From an uncultured Eubacteriales bacterium (GTDB lineage Bacteria > Bacillota > Clostridia > Lachnospirales > Lachnospiraceae), in contig UQVN01000075.1 of assembly GCA_900544525.1 (NCBI GenBank), positions 1-12,480 of the forward strand: DNA of 12,480 nt, in the 5' to 3' direction. The position numbers were made by a program, and so were the translations under genes. Below the pieces are notes generated by a model. It ran no database searches, was not told the origin of the DNA, and was given only the letters and a program-made list of their open reading frames with translations. Positions 6,583-12,480 of this stretch are shown here, piece by piece (the stretch's first letter is position 1; each line of letters starts with the position of its first letter).

Positions 6583-7461
6583 TCATTTAAAAAGTTCTGT
6601 GTGTAGCAACAAAAAATATTCTTTTGATGGTGATAGTTGTTGATTGGTAATTGCCACAATTACCTCTTTCTTCTCCACATTTCCATCCCTTGCCACAAGA
6701 ATACTATCACATACAACCGCTGGCATCTCTCCTGCTTTTTTTCCTACCGATGAAAAAGGGATCATTAACACGTCTTCTGGCTTTCCTTCCATCCCTTTTC
6801 CTTGAAAATATCCTTCCATCCAATCTTTTATATCTTCCCGTAATACTCCATAGAGTACGAGAAATTCCCCGACAAGCACTCCCTTTTGACTTTTTGGTTC
6901 TTTCAAACGGTTTCCCGTATCTAACAATCCAACGGTATGCACTACTTTTTCACCAAGTTGTATTGTCACCGGATAGAGAAACTGTTGTTCTTCTCGCACC
7001 ATTTTTCCAGTTCCTCCGAGAACCAAAAGCAATAAAAATGTTCCACCTCCTATCATAAGAAAACTCTTCCAATAGAGATTACGAATCGAAGGTGTTTTTA
7101 AAAATAACCATATGTAATAACTGATTTCTGTCTTTTCCACAATCCAAATAATCATCCCTCCTACTGTGGCCGTCATAAAATAAAGACAGAATAATCGCTT
7201 CACATACCCTCTTATCCCTGTGAATCCATAGGCAATCCCAACTAAAATTCCACTGATAATAAGAGAGCTAGCTATCTGCTGTATCCCATTAGAAAACGGG
7301 GCAATCACAAAAAATAAACACGCAAGTAAGGCTCCTATCAAACTTGCTAATACTCGCCTCTTTGGACTCCCATAAAATCCAAAGACAACAGATAATAACG
7401 TAAGGATCAGAAAATCCATTGTTCCATTGATGAAAAACAGTACATCGAGATATACCCTCAT
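6583..7461 (-). CDS. spoIIGA: sporulation sigma-E factor-processing peptidase SpoIIGA
   Basis: Membrane-embedded aspartic protease that removes the pro-sequence of sigma-E at the asymmetric septum. The product is 292 residues, close to the family size. The N-terminal half has about five hydrophobic segments (roughly residues 5-140) starting with MRVYLDVLFFINGTMDFL, as in other SpoIIGA proteins. The C-terminal half is the soluble protease domain with the catalytic LLDTGNRL (Asp181, residues 179-186) and the conserved MIPFSSVG stretch. The ATG at 7461 is chosen because AAGGAGG (7469-7475) lies 7 nt upstream and the first residues then match the family; an in-frame start at 7524 would add 21 non-homologous residues and overlap the promoter. 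Its substrate gene sigE follows 29 nt downstream. The promoter looks like a Spo0A-controlled spoIIG promoter. It is separated from ftsZ by a plus-strand hisS. Confidence 0.95.
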   Translation of the reverse strand: MRVYLDVLFFINGTMDFLILTLLSVVFGFYGSPKRRVLASLIGALLACLFFVIAPFSNGIQQIASSLIISGILVGIAYGFTGIRGYVKRLFCLYFMTATVGGMIIWIVEKTEISYYIWLFLKTPSIRNLYWKSFLMIGGGTFLLLLVLGGTGKMVREEQQFLYPVTIQLGEKVVHTVGLLDTGNRLKEPKSQKGVLVGEFLVLYGVLREDIKDWMEGYFQGKGMEGKPEDVLMIPFSSVGKKAGEMPAVVCDSILVARDGNVEKKEVIVAITNQQLSPSKEYFLLLHTELFK

Positions 7462-7468
7462 TCCTGTT

Positions 7469-7475
7469 CCTCCTT
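7469..7475 (-). promoter_or_regulatory. ribosome binding site that fixes the spoIIGA start
   Basis: AAGGAGG on the minus strand, 7 nt before ATG 7459-7461. It excludes the longer in-frame start at 7524. Confidence 0.85.
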
Positions 7476-7491
7476 TTTCTGAACTTCCCTC

Positions 7492-7533
7492 ATTATATAA
7501 AATATTCCAAAAAATCCATGTCAAAACATGACA
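7492..7533 (-). promoter_or_regulatory. spoIIG-type promoter with long spacer and Spo0A-like palindrome
   Basis: On the minus strand a perfect TTGACA (7519-7524) and a perfect TATAAT (7492-7497) are 21 nt apart, too long for an ordinary sigma-A promoter but like the 22-nt spacing known for B. subtilis spoIIG, which needs Spo0A-P. The -35 is inside a palindrome ATGTCA-AAACA-TGACAT (7518-7534), whose TGTCAAA half resembles the 0A box TGTCGAA. A further near-box TGTCGAT lies at 7610-7616 (minus strand). Confidence 0.6.
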
Positions 7534-7652
7534 TTGAAATCCTCTAATGTTCCTTATTTATCTCCTTCTTCTTCCAATACTTTCCTTTTTTCTATTAGAT
7601 CATGATGCAATCGACACCGTTTTCTTCTTTTTTTACTTTCTTGAAAAGACAA
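7525..7652. other. intergenic spacer between the divergent spoIIGA and hisS promoters
   Basis: The 315-nt gap between spoIIGA and hisS holds the two divergent promoters. The stretch between them has no credible small ORF or hairpin. It is strikingly pyrimidine-rich on the plus strand from about 7551 to 7641 and contains one 0A-box-like site (7610-7616). Confidence 0.5.
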
Positions 7653-7681
7653 TTGACTGATATGATAGAATCCAGTAAAAT
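7653..7681 (+). promoter_or_regulatory. sigma-A-type promoter of hisS
   Basis: TTGACT (7653-7658), 17-nt spacer, TAAAAT (7676-7681). Transcription would begin near 7688, giving a leader of about 90 nt. I looked in the leader for a T-box (AGGGTGGNACCGCG) and for a terminator hairpin and found neither. Confidence 0.65.
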
Positions 7682-7776
7682 ATATAATTAATGGTCCTTT
7701 TTAGGCGATGTAAAATATACTTTATAAATTCTGCTCGTCTTATCACACTGGACAATACAATATATGGAGGAATTAT

Positions 7777-9147
7777 ATGAAGACTGGAATTGTAAAACCT
7801 AGAACTTTATCTGGTTTTATGGAACTGCTTCCAAAGGAACAGCTCATTTTTAACCAGATCCGTGATACATTATCTGCGGTTTATCGCCAATACGGCTTCT
7901 TGCCATTGGACACACCTGTGCTTGAACACTCTGAAATTCTTTTAACAAAATCAGGTGGAGAAACAGAAAAACAGATTTATCGTTTTTCAAAAGGGGATAC
8001 GGATCTTACGATGCGTTTTGACTTAACGGTCCCTCTTGCAAAATATGTTGCAAAAAATTATAGCGCTTTAACCTTCCCATTCCGCAGATATCAAATTGGA
8101 AAAGTATATCGTGGAGAACGCGCACAAAAAGGACGCTTTAGAGAATTTTATCAATCCGATATTGATATCATTGGTGATGGCAGTTTAGCCCTCATGAATG
8201 ATGCAGAAATCCCTAGTATTATCTATGATATCTTCAATCGTTTAGGTCTTAAAGATTTCACAATTCGCATTAACAATCGTAAAGTATTAACTGGATTTTT
8301 TGCTATGCTAGGTCTTGATGACAGTGCAGAAGGCATTATGCGTATTGTAGATAAATTAGAAAAAATCGGGGAAGAAGCGGTTGAAAAAGAATTAAAAGAA
8401 TTGGGCGTATCAGAAGAACATTGTAAAAAAATTCTACATTTTATCAACTTTAAAGGAACAAATGAAGAAACCATCGCTTTCTTAAATGGTTTAAAAGCGG
8501 ATAATGAAATCTTTGATTTAGGTGTAGAAGAATTAGACTTTGTTCGCACTGCTATTGGCTCCTACGGTGTTCCTGAAGAAAATTTCCACATTGATTTAAC
8601 AATCGCCCGTGGACTTGATTATTATACAGGAACTGTTTATGAAACTTCTTTCAATAAACACCCAGAGATTGGAAGTATTTGTTCTGGCGGTCGTTATGAA
8701 AACTTAGCAGGCTATTACACAGAGAAACAGCTTCCAGGAGTAGGAATTTCTATCGGTCTTACAAGACTCTTCTATATTTTAAATGAGAAAGAATATTTAA
8801 GAACCGATACAAGCGCTCCTTCTGACGTTCTTGTCATTCCAATGACAGATGACGTTACTCCTTCTATTCAAATCTCAAATGAGCTTAGAAATGCGAATAT
8901 CAATACACAGATTTATTTTGAGAAAAAGAAATTTAAAGCAAAAATTGGATATGCAGATAAACTATCTATTCCTTTTGCAATTTTCTTAGGAGAAGATGAA
9001 TTAGCACAGCAAAAAGTGGCTTTAAAAAATCTTACAACAGGAGAACAACAAGTGATCTCGTTAGAAGAGGCCATTACAACGATCAAACAATCCCTTTCCG
9101 AAAAAGGAAGTACAACAATTATTGATACAGAATTAACTTCTCGTTAG
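7777..9147 (+). CDS. hisS: histidyl-tRNA synthetase, eukaryote/Bacteroidetes-like type
   Basis: Class II aminoacyl-tRNA synthetase that charges tRNA-His in the cytosol; 456 residues. Motif 1 is near FLPLDTPVLE (41-50). Motif 2 is GKVYRGERAQKGRFREFYQS (108-127). The histidine-binding motifs RGLDYYTG (278-285) and CSGGRYENL (302-310) are intact, as is motif 3, GVGISIGLTRLF (321-332). A C-terminal anticodon-binding domain spans about 348-440, so this is a full synthetase and not the HisZ regulatory paralogue. Instead of the usual bacterial RPEGT ATP-site sequence it has MRFDLTVPLAKYV (79-91), matching the RYDLTVPFARY of eukaryotic and Bacteroidetes enzymes. GGAGG (7766-7770) is 6 nt before ATG. 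It is monocistronic and lies between ftsZ and spoIIGA, which are normally adjacent. It may be the only HisRS or a second copy; the window cannot tell. Confidence 0.94.
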   Translation: MKTGIVKPRTLSGFMELLPKEQLIFNQIRDTLSAVYRQYGFLPLDTPVLEHSEILLTKSGGETEKQIYRFSKGDTDLTMRFDLTVPLAKYVAKNYSALTFPFRRYQIGKVYRGERAQKGRFREFYQSDIDIIGDGSLALMNDAEIPSIIYDIFNRLGLKDFTIRINNRKVLTGFFAMLGLDDSAEGIMRIVDKLEKIGEEAVEKELKELGVSEEHCKKILHFINFKGTNEETIAFLNGLKADNEIFDLGVEELDFVRTAIGSYGVPEENFHIDLTIARGLDYYTGTVYETSFNKHPEIGSICSGGRYENLAGYYTEKQLPGVGISIGLTRLFYILNEKEYLRTDTSAPSDVLVIPMTDDVTPSIQISNELRNANINTQIYFEKKKFKAKIGYADKLSIPFAIFLGEDELAQQKVALKNLTTGEQQVISLEEAITTIKQSLSEKGSTTIIDTELTSR

Positions 9148-9168
9148 TCGATACTAAGGATAACGAAT

Positions 9169-9196
9169 ATTATGTGCTTTGCACGTAATGCTTTTT
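9169..9196 (+). terminator. intrinsic terminator of hisS
   Basis: A 9-bp stem (9169-9177 with 9181-9189, one G-U pair) with a TTT loop is followed by GC and TTTTT (9192-9196), 21 nt after the hisS stop. The T-tract is shared with the palindrome of copy 2. Confidence 0.65.
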
Positions 9197-9230
9197 ATGC
9201 GATAGGAAATGTTTCCTATCACATAAAAAA
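9175..9230 (-). repeat. palindromic intergenic element, copy 2
   Basis: The palindrome 9192-9209 / 9212-9229 (18 pairs, 2-nt loop) has core GATAGGAAA / TTTCCTATC. Its one non-Watson-Crick position is a G-U wobble when read as minus-strand RNA. On the minus strand it follows the ftsZ terminator directly, as copy 1 follows the pta terminator, and continues into TTACGTGCAAAGCA as copy 1 does. Its outer T- and A-tracts are the U-tracts of the converging hisS and ftsZ terminators. Confidence 0.8.
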
Positions 9231-9270
9231 GGAGTTATAAGAAAAAACTCTTTCTTATAACTCCTTTTTT
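9225..9270. terminator. strong terminator of ftsZ, bidirectional in form
   Basis: A perfect 20-bp stem (9225-9244 with 9251-9270), 6-nt loop, with an A-tract on the left and a T-tract on the right. It starts immediately after the ftsZ stop codon (9271-9273). It also faces hisS read-through from the other side. Confidence 0.92.
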
Positions 9271-10599
9271 TTATCTTCTTTTCTTTAAAAATGTTGGAAT
9301 GCTAATGGTTGTATTGTTGTTTCCATTGTTAGGATTTTGAGCTTGTCCATTTTGTCCCTGTGGCATTTGATTTTGCCCTTGAGAATTTTGTGGAAACATT
9401 GGTTGCACATTTGGCATTCCAGTAGCTCCAAAGTTATTTTGTCTTGGTACTCCATTGGCACCAGTATTTTGTGCTCCTTGATTTTGATAAGGATTTTGTT
9501 GCTGATATCCTACATTATTATTCAAGAATTGATTAGGGACTTGTTGCTGTGTTGCTTGTCCACCCTGATAGCTTTGTGACTGTACTGGCGTCTGTGTCTG
9601 CATGGATTGCACTGTCTGTCTTGTTTGAGAATTAAGCCCTGAACTAACATCTCTTAATCCTGTTGCAATAATCGTAATGCTCACTTCATCTTCCATCATA
9701 TGACTACCATCAACAGTACCAAAAATAATGTTAACATCGTCTCCAGCAATTTCTGATAAATAAGCAACTGCTTCTGATGTTTCAACAATTCCAATTTCAC
9801 CTGAGAAGTTAATAATAATATCACTTGCTCCTGAAACGGTTGTTTCAAGCAATGGACTTTCCATTGCGCGTTTAATGGCTTCTACTGCTTTACTTTCTCC
9901 TGAAGCAGTACCAATACCAATATGAGCGATTCCTTTATCTCTCATAACTGTTTGGATATCGGCAAAGTCAAGGTTAATAAGACCTGGTTTATAAATAAGG
10001 TCTGTAATGCCTTGTACACCTTGTTGAAGAACTTCGTCTGCTTTTTTCAGTGCTTCTGGAATACTTGTTCTCTTATCACAAATTTGAAGTAATTTATCAT
10101 TTGGAATGATAATTAATGTATCAACACTCTCTTTTAATTTTTCAATTCCTGATTTGGCATTGTTCATACGAGGTTTTCCTTCAAACATAAAAGGTTTCGT
10201 AACAACACCGACTGTTAAAATACCAAGACTCTTTGCCATTTCAGCGATTAAAGGAGCAGCACCCGTACCAGTACCTCCACCCATTCCACAGGTGACAAAA
10301 ATCATATCGGCATCTTTAATAAGTTCTGTAATTTCTTCTCTGTTTTCTTCGACAGCACTAGCACCAATCTCTGGCTTTGCTCCAGCACCCAGTCCTTTTG
10401 TGAGCTTTTCACCAATTTGAATTTTCGTAGGTGCTTTACACAACGCTAAAGCCTGTTTATCAGTATTAACACCAATTAAATCCACACCTTCTATATTCTC
10501 ATCGATCATTCGATTTACCGCATTATTTCCAGCTCCACCCACACCAATTACTAGAATTTTAGCTGGCATGCTCTCTGCATTTGACTTTATTTCAAGCAA
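9271..10599 (-). CDS. ftsZ: cell division protein FtsZ
   Basis: Tubulin-like GTPase that polymerises into the Z ring at mid-cell and, in sporulation, near the pole. The 442 residues have ILVIGVGGAGNNAVNRMI (15-32), the tubulin signature GGGTGTGAAP (107-116) and the T7 loop NLDFADI (209-215), all intact. Residues about 322-428 are a disordered linker dominated by Gln, Asn, Gly, Ser and Pro; no Asp or Glu occurs after residue 317. The C-terminal peptide TISIPTFLKKRR keeps the IPTFL core that binds FtsA/SepF/EzrA-type partners but lacks the usual acidic residues before it. The start codon is TTG (10597-10599), fixed by AAGGAGG 7 nt upstream and by the MLEIKSN N-terminus resembling B. subtilis MLEFETN. 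It lies 148 nt behind the DivIB gene with its own promoter, and ends at a very strong terminator. Confidence 0.98.
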   Translation of the reverse strand: MLEIKSNAESMPAKILVIGVGGAGNNAVNRMIDENIEGVDLIGVNTDKQALALCKAPTKIQIGEKLTKGLGAGAKPEIGASAVEENREEITELIKDADMIFVTCGMGGGTGTGAAPLIAEMAKSLGILTVGVVTKPFMFEGKPRMNNAKSGIEKLKESVDTLIIIPNDKLLQICDKRTSIPEALKKADEVLQQGVQGITDLIYKPGLINLDFADIQTVMRDKGIAHIGIGTASGESKAVEAIKRAMESPLLETTVSGASDIIINFSGEIGIVETSEAVAYLSEIAGDDVNIIFGTVDGSHMMEDEVSITIIATGLRDVSSGLNSQTRQTVQSMQTQTPVQSQSYQGGQATQQQVPNQFLNNNVGYQQQNPYQNQGAQNTGANGVPRQNNFGATGMPNVQPMFPQNSQGQNQMPQGQNGQAQNPNNGNNNTTISIPTFLKKRR

Positions 10600-10606
10600 A
10601 GTTCTT

Positions 10607-10613
10607 CCTCCTT
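10607..10613 (-). promoter_or_regulatory. ribosome binding site that fixes a TTG start for ftsZ
   Basis: AAGGAGG on the minus strand, 7 nt before TTG (10597-10599). The first in-frame ATG is codon 11 and has no ribosome site before it. Confidence 0.85.
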
Positions 10614-10683
10614 TTACTCCCTATTTTCGCATTTTATTTTTTAATCCGCAAATATGGATTGATTTCTAAACTATGTATACACT

Positions 10684-10712
10684 CTTATACTATAATATAT
10701 TTTTTTTGGCAA
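10684..10712 (-). promoter_or_regulatory. probable sigma-A promoter of ftsZ
   Basis: On the minus strand TTGCCA (10707-10712), 17-nt spacer, TATAAG (10684-10689). The spacer contains an A/T run. The leader would be about 78 nt. Upstream division genes may also read into ftsZ, since no terminator is visible after the DivIB gene. Confidence 0.55.
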
Positions 10713-10747
10713 ATAATCAAGTGGCATAATCTACTTTTTTACTTTTT

Positions 10748-11542
10748 TCAACCGTCTTCTTCCGCTTTCATTTGTTTTTTATTGACCTTTTTCTCCTTTT
10801 TTGGTATAAATGTGACAGTTTTACTGCCTTGTGTAAATTCTTCCATATGAAGAGTACCTTTCATTCCTTTTGCCTCTTCTAAGATTCCTGGAAGATTCAT
10901 CATCTTTTCTTCCAGATTCTCATTCTTTCCAAGCTGAATTACAATATCATCTTTATAAAGAATCAATTCATCAGCAATACTAAAGCGGATCCGATCAATG
11001 TTCAATCCATTTTCTCGGATTAATTGTGTCACTTCTAATATTTGTTCAAATTTCTTCTTATCTTTCACTGGAAGCTTTTCATGGAGAACAAACTTATTGA
11101 ACGTAAGTCCCTCCACACATGGCACATCTGTAAAGCGTTCCTCAGAACTTTCAAGAATATAACCATCCTTATCAAAGTAAATATAGCGTCCCATATCTTC
11201 CACACAGCCAGCTACTGCCATTTCATAAACATCCACACCAATTTCTTTTGCATTGATATAAGTAACATCAATCTTATCAATAAATGGAACTCCTTTGATC
11301 GGTCGAATTCGATTCATAAGACAAATAATCAAACTGTTATCAAAATACGCATTTCTTTCAAGCATTGTTCGAATTTCTTTATCTGTATAACGCGTATTAC
11401 CATCAATCGTCATTTTCTCTATATGAAACTGTGTTAAAATCACATAGACTCCTGCTGCTATCAGAAGAAAAAAGAACAGGAGTAAGTATTTCCATTTTAA
11501 AATTTTCTTTTTTCTCTTTTTTACTTGCTCTTTTTTTCCCAT
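10748..11542 (-). CDS. divIB: cell division protein of the FtsQ/DivIB family
   Basis: Single-pass membrane protein of the divisome, 264 residues, thought to stabilise the FtsL-DivIC complex and link it to septal wall synthesis. A very basic cytoplasmic tail (KKEQVKKRKKKILKWK, residues 3-18) precedes one membrane helix (about 19-37). The POTRA domain follows (about 40-108), opening with FHIEKMTIDGNTRYTDKEI, typical of FtsQ-type POTRA. The rest is the beta domain, and the end is a Lys-rich charged tail (about 248-264). The sequence is divergent from Bacillus DivIB, so the call rests on architecture, POTRA pattern and place between a SEDS gene and ftsZ. The ribosome site is weak (AAGAAGAAAG); the gene starts 21 nt behind the SEDS gene, so coupled translation is likely. 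No murG or murB lies between. Confidence 0.87.
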   Translation of the reverse strand: MGKKEQVKKRKKKILKWKYLLLFFFLLIAAGVYVILTQFHIEKMTIDGNTRYTDKEIRTMLERNAYFDNSLIICLMNRIRPIKGVPFIDKIDVTYINAKEIGVDVYEMAVAGCVEDMGRYIYFDKDGYILESSEERFTDVPCVEGLTFNKFVLHEKLPVKDKKKFEQILEVTQLIRENGLNIDRIRFSIADELILYKDDIVIQLGKNENLEEKMMNLPGILEEAKGMKGTLHMEEFTQGSKTVTFIPKKEKKVNKKQMKAEEDG

Positions 11543-11563
11543 GACTTTTGTTCTACTTTCTTC

Positions 11564-12480
11564 TTATCGTCTAGACATTTTAATCTGTCTTGAAACACTT
11601 AAAACAATTCCCATTTCTGCTAACAAGAATGTAAGCGAAGTTCCTCCATAACTAATAAACGGCAATGGAATCCCCGTATTCGGAATGGTATTAGTAACAA
11701 CCGCAATATTGATTAAAATCTGAATTCCTACTTGTGCCATAACACCAACACAGATTAATGCCCCATAAAGATCTGGAGCATTATTGGCAATAATCATAAT
11801 TCTCCACAATAACATAATAAACATTGCGATAATACAGATAGCTCCAAACAACCCTAACTCTTCACAAATAATTGAAAAAATCATATCATTATGAGACTCT
11901 GGAATAAATCCCATCTTTTGCATACTTTGACCAAGTCCTTTTCCAAAAAAGCCACCAGAACCAACGGCATATAATGACTGCATGATCTGCCAACCGTTCT
12001 CACTATTTTCAGGATCCAACCATGCAGTAATACGAGCCCCACGATAGGAAGCCCCTAATAGAACGATAACACCCAAAGCCACACCAGCGATTCCCAAAAT
12101 AATAAATGGTTTATATTTCGGACTGGCTACAAAAAGCATTAAAAATGTGATTCCCATAATGATAATAGAGGTACTCATATTAGCAACCGCAATCAAAGCA
12201 AATATTGGAAGGGTATAAATCCAGATTACTATAATCCCTCTTAAGCTTCTTACCGCTTTTACATGCTTGGTAATCATATAAGCCAGAAATAAAATCAAAA
12301 ATAACTTTGATATTTCAGAAGGCTGAAATTGCATCGGTCCAATCTGAATCCATCGCTTCGAACCATGGCTAGAATTTGGCAGTAACAATACAATAGCTTG
12401 TAATAGAAAGGACACTAAATAAAAGACTTTTGTAAATTTCATATAAAAATGATAATTAATATAAGAAATTACAAACAATC
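11564..12480 (-). CDS. SEDS peptidoglycan polymerase FtsW/SpoVE (partial, 5' end outside the window)
   Basis: Multi-pass membrane glycosyltransferase that polymerises lipid II at the septum with a partner class b penicillin-binding protein. The visible 305 or so residues are the C-terminal part of a family of about 370-400; the first one or two membrane helices are beyond the window edge, and the frame is open to the edge without a start. Clear SEDS motifs: GSKRWIQIGPMQFQPSEISK, then WQIMQSLYAVGSGGFFGKGL, then FIPESHNDMIFSIICEELG, and at the end NTGIPLPFISYGGTSL. The protein ends QIKMSRR. These motifs fit FtsW and SpoVE equally; the location directly before divIB and ftsZ matches the spoVE slot in Bacillus, but most clostridia use one SEDS gene here for division, so no symbol is given. 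It heads the operon with the DivIB gene. Confidence 0.93.
   Translation of the reverse strand, partial: LFVISYINYHFYMKFTKVFYLVSFLLQAIVLLLPNSSHGSKRWIQIGPMQFQPSEISKLFLILFLAYMITKHVKAVRSLRGIIVIWIYTLPIFALIAVANMSTSIIIMGITFLMLFVASPKYKPFIILGIAGVALGVIVLLGASYRGARITAWLDPENSENGWQIMQSLYAVGSGGFFGKGLGQSMQKMGFIPESHNDMIFSIICEELGLFGAICIIAMFIMLLWRIMIIANNAPDLYGALICVGVMAQVGIQILINIAVVTNTIPNTGIPLPFISYGGTSLTFLLAEMGIVLSVSRQIKMSRR

Noticed and set aside
7462..7524. Longer start for SpoIIGA
   Set aside because: The extra 21 residues do not look like SpoIIGA, they overlap the predicted promoter, and AAGGAGG fits the start at 7461.
7688..7776. T-box riboswitch in the hisS leader
   Set aside because: No AGGGTGGNACCGCG-like sequence, no specifier stem and no terminator hairpin before the start codon; the leader is also too short.
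7777..9147. HisZ (ATP phosphoribosyltransferase regulatory subunit)
   Set aside because: The catalytic motifs and the C-terminal anticodon-binding domain are present, and no his biosynthesis genes are near.
9312..9640. Possible tandem DNA repeat in the ftsZ 3' part
   Set aside because: The Gln/Asn-rich coding bias gives repeated short words, but I see no constant repeat unit or period.
10106..10420. Plus-strand open frame opposite ftsZ
   Set aside because: Antisense shadow of a highly conserved gene; no ribosome site and low-complexity Pro/Ser/Val composition.
12416..12480. Start of the SEDS gene near 12478
   Set aside because: The codon there is TTG inside an open frame reaching the window edge, and the family needs the N-terminal helices that would lie outside.

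Overview
The window reads as a chromosomal segment from an AT-rich, endospore-forming, anaerobic Firmicute, most likely of the class Clostridia and plausibly Lachnospiraceae. The evidence is the sporulation regulators SpoIIGA, sigma-E and sigma-G, Bacillus/Clostridium-type division genes, AGGAGG ribosome binding sites and many U-tract hairpin terminators. Genus and species cannot be fixed from the sequence alone. I see no phage, transposase, CRISPR, rRNA or tRNA.

Layout, left to right. Phosphotransacetylase (pta, +) ends at a strong terminator. A cysteine-desulfurase-like enzyme (-) and the forespore sigma factor sigG (-) follow. A MATE exporter and a GNAT acetyltransferase (both +) form a two-gene unit that converges on acylphosphatase (-). 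sigE and its processing protease spoIIGA (-) come next, then a histidyl-tRNA synthetase of the eukaryote/Bacteroidetes-like type (+). ftsZ, a DivIB/FtsQ-type gene and the 3' part of a SEDS gene (ftsW/spoVE) close the window on the - strand.

How the genes fit together. The minus-strand genes are a spread-out version of the classical division-to-sporulation neighbourhood (ftsW/spoVE - divIB - ftsZ - spoIIGA - sigE - sigG). SEDS glycosyltransferase, DivIB and FtsZ build the septum. SpoIIGA cleaves pro-sigma-E at the sporulation septum, and sigma-G runs the late forespore programme. Plus-strand genes interrupt the series twice: hisS between ftsZ and spoIIGA, and MATE-GNAT (plus acyP) between sigE and sigG. 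pta and hisS are ordinary metabolic and translation functions.

The most interesting non-coding signals are as follows. (1) A roughly 55-58 nt element with an 18-bp palindrome occurs twice, after pta and after ftsZ, each time fused to the U-tract of an intrinsic terminator. (2) The spoIIGA promoter appears to have a 21-bp spacer with Spo0A-box-like sequences, resembling the unusual B. subtilis spoIIG promoter. (3) A 16-bp inverted repeat is both a plausible sigG terminator and the site of the -35 box of the next gene. I found no convincing undescribed multi-gene system; this is mostly core genome with interesting regulatory and organisational details.
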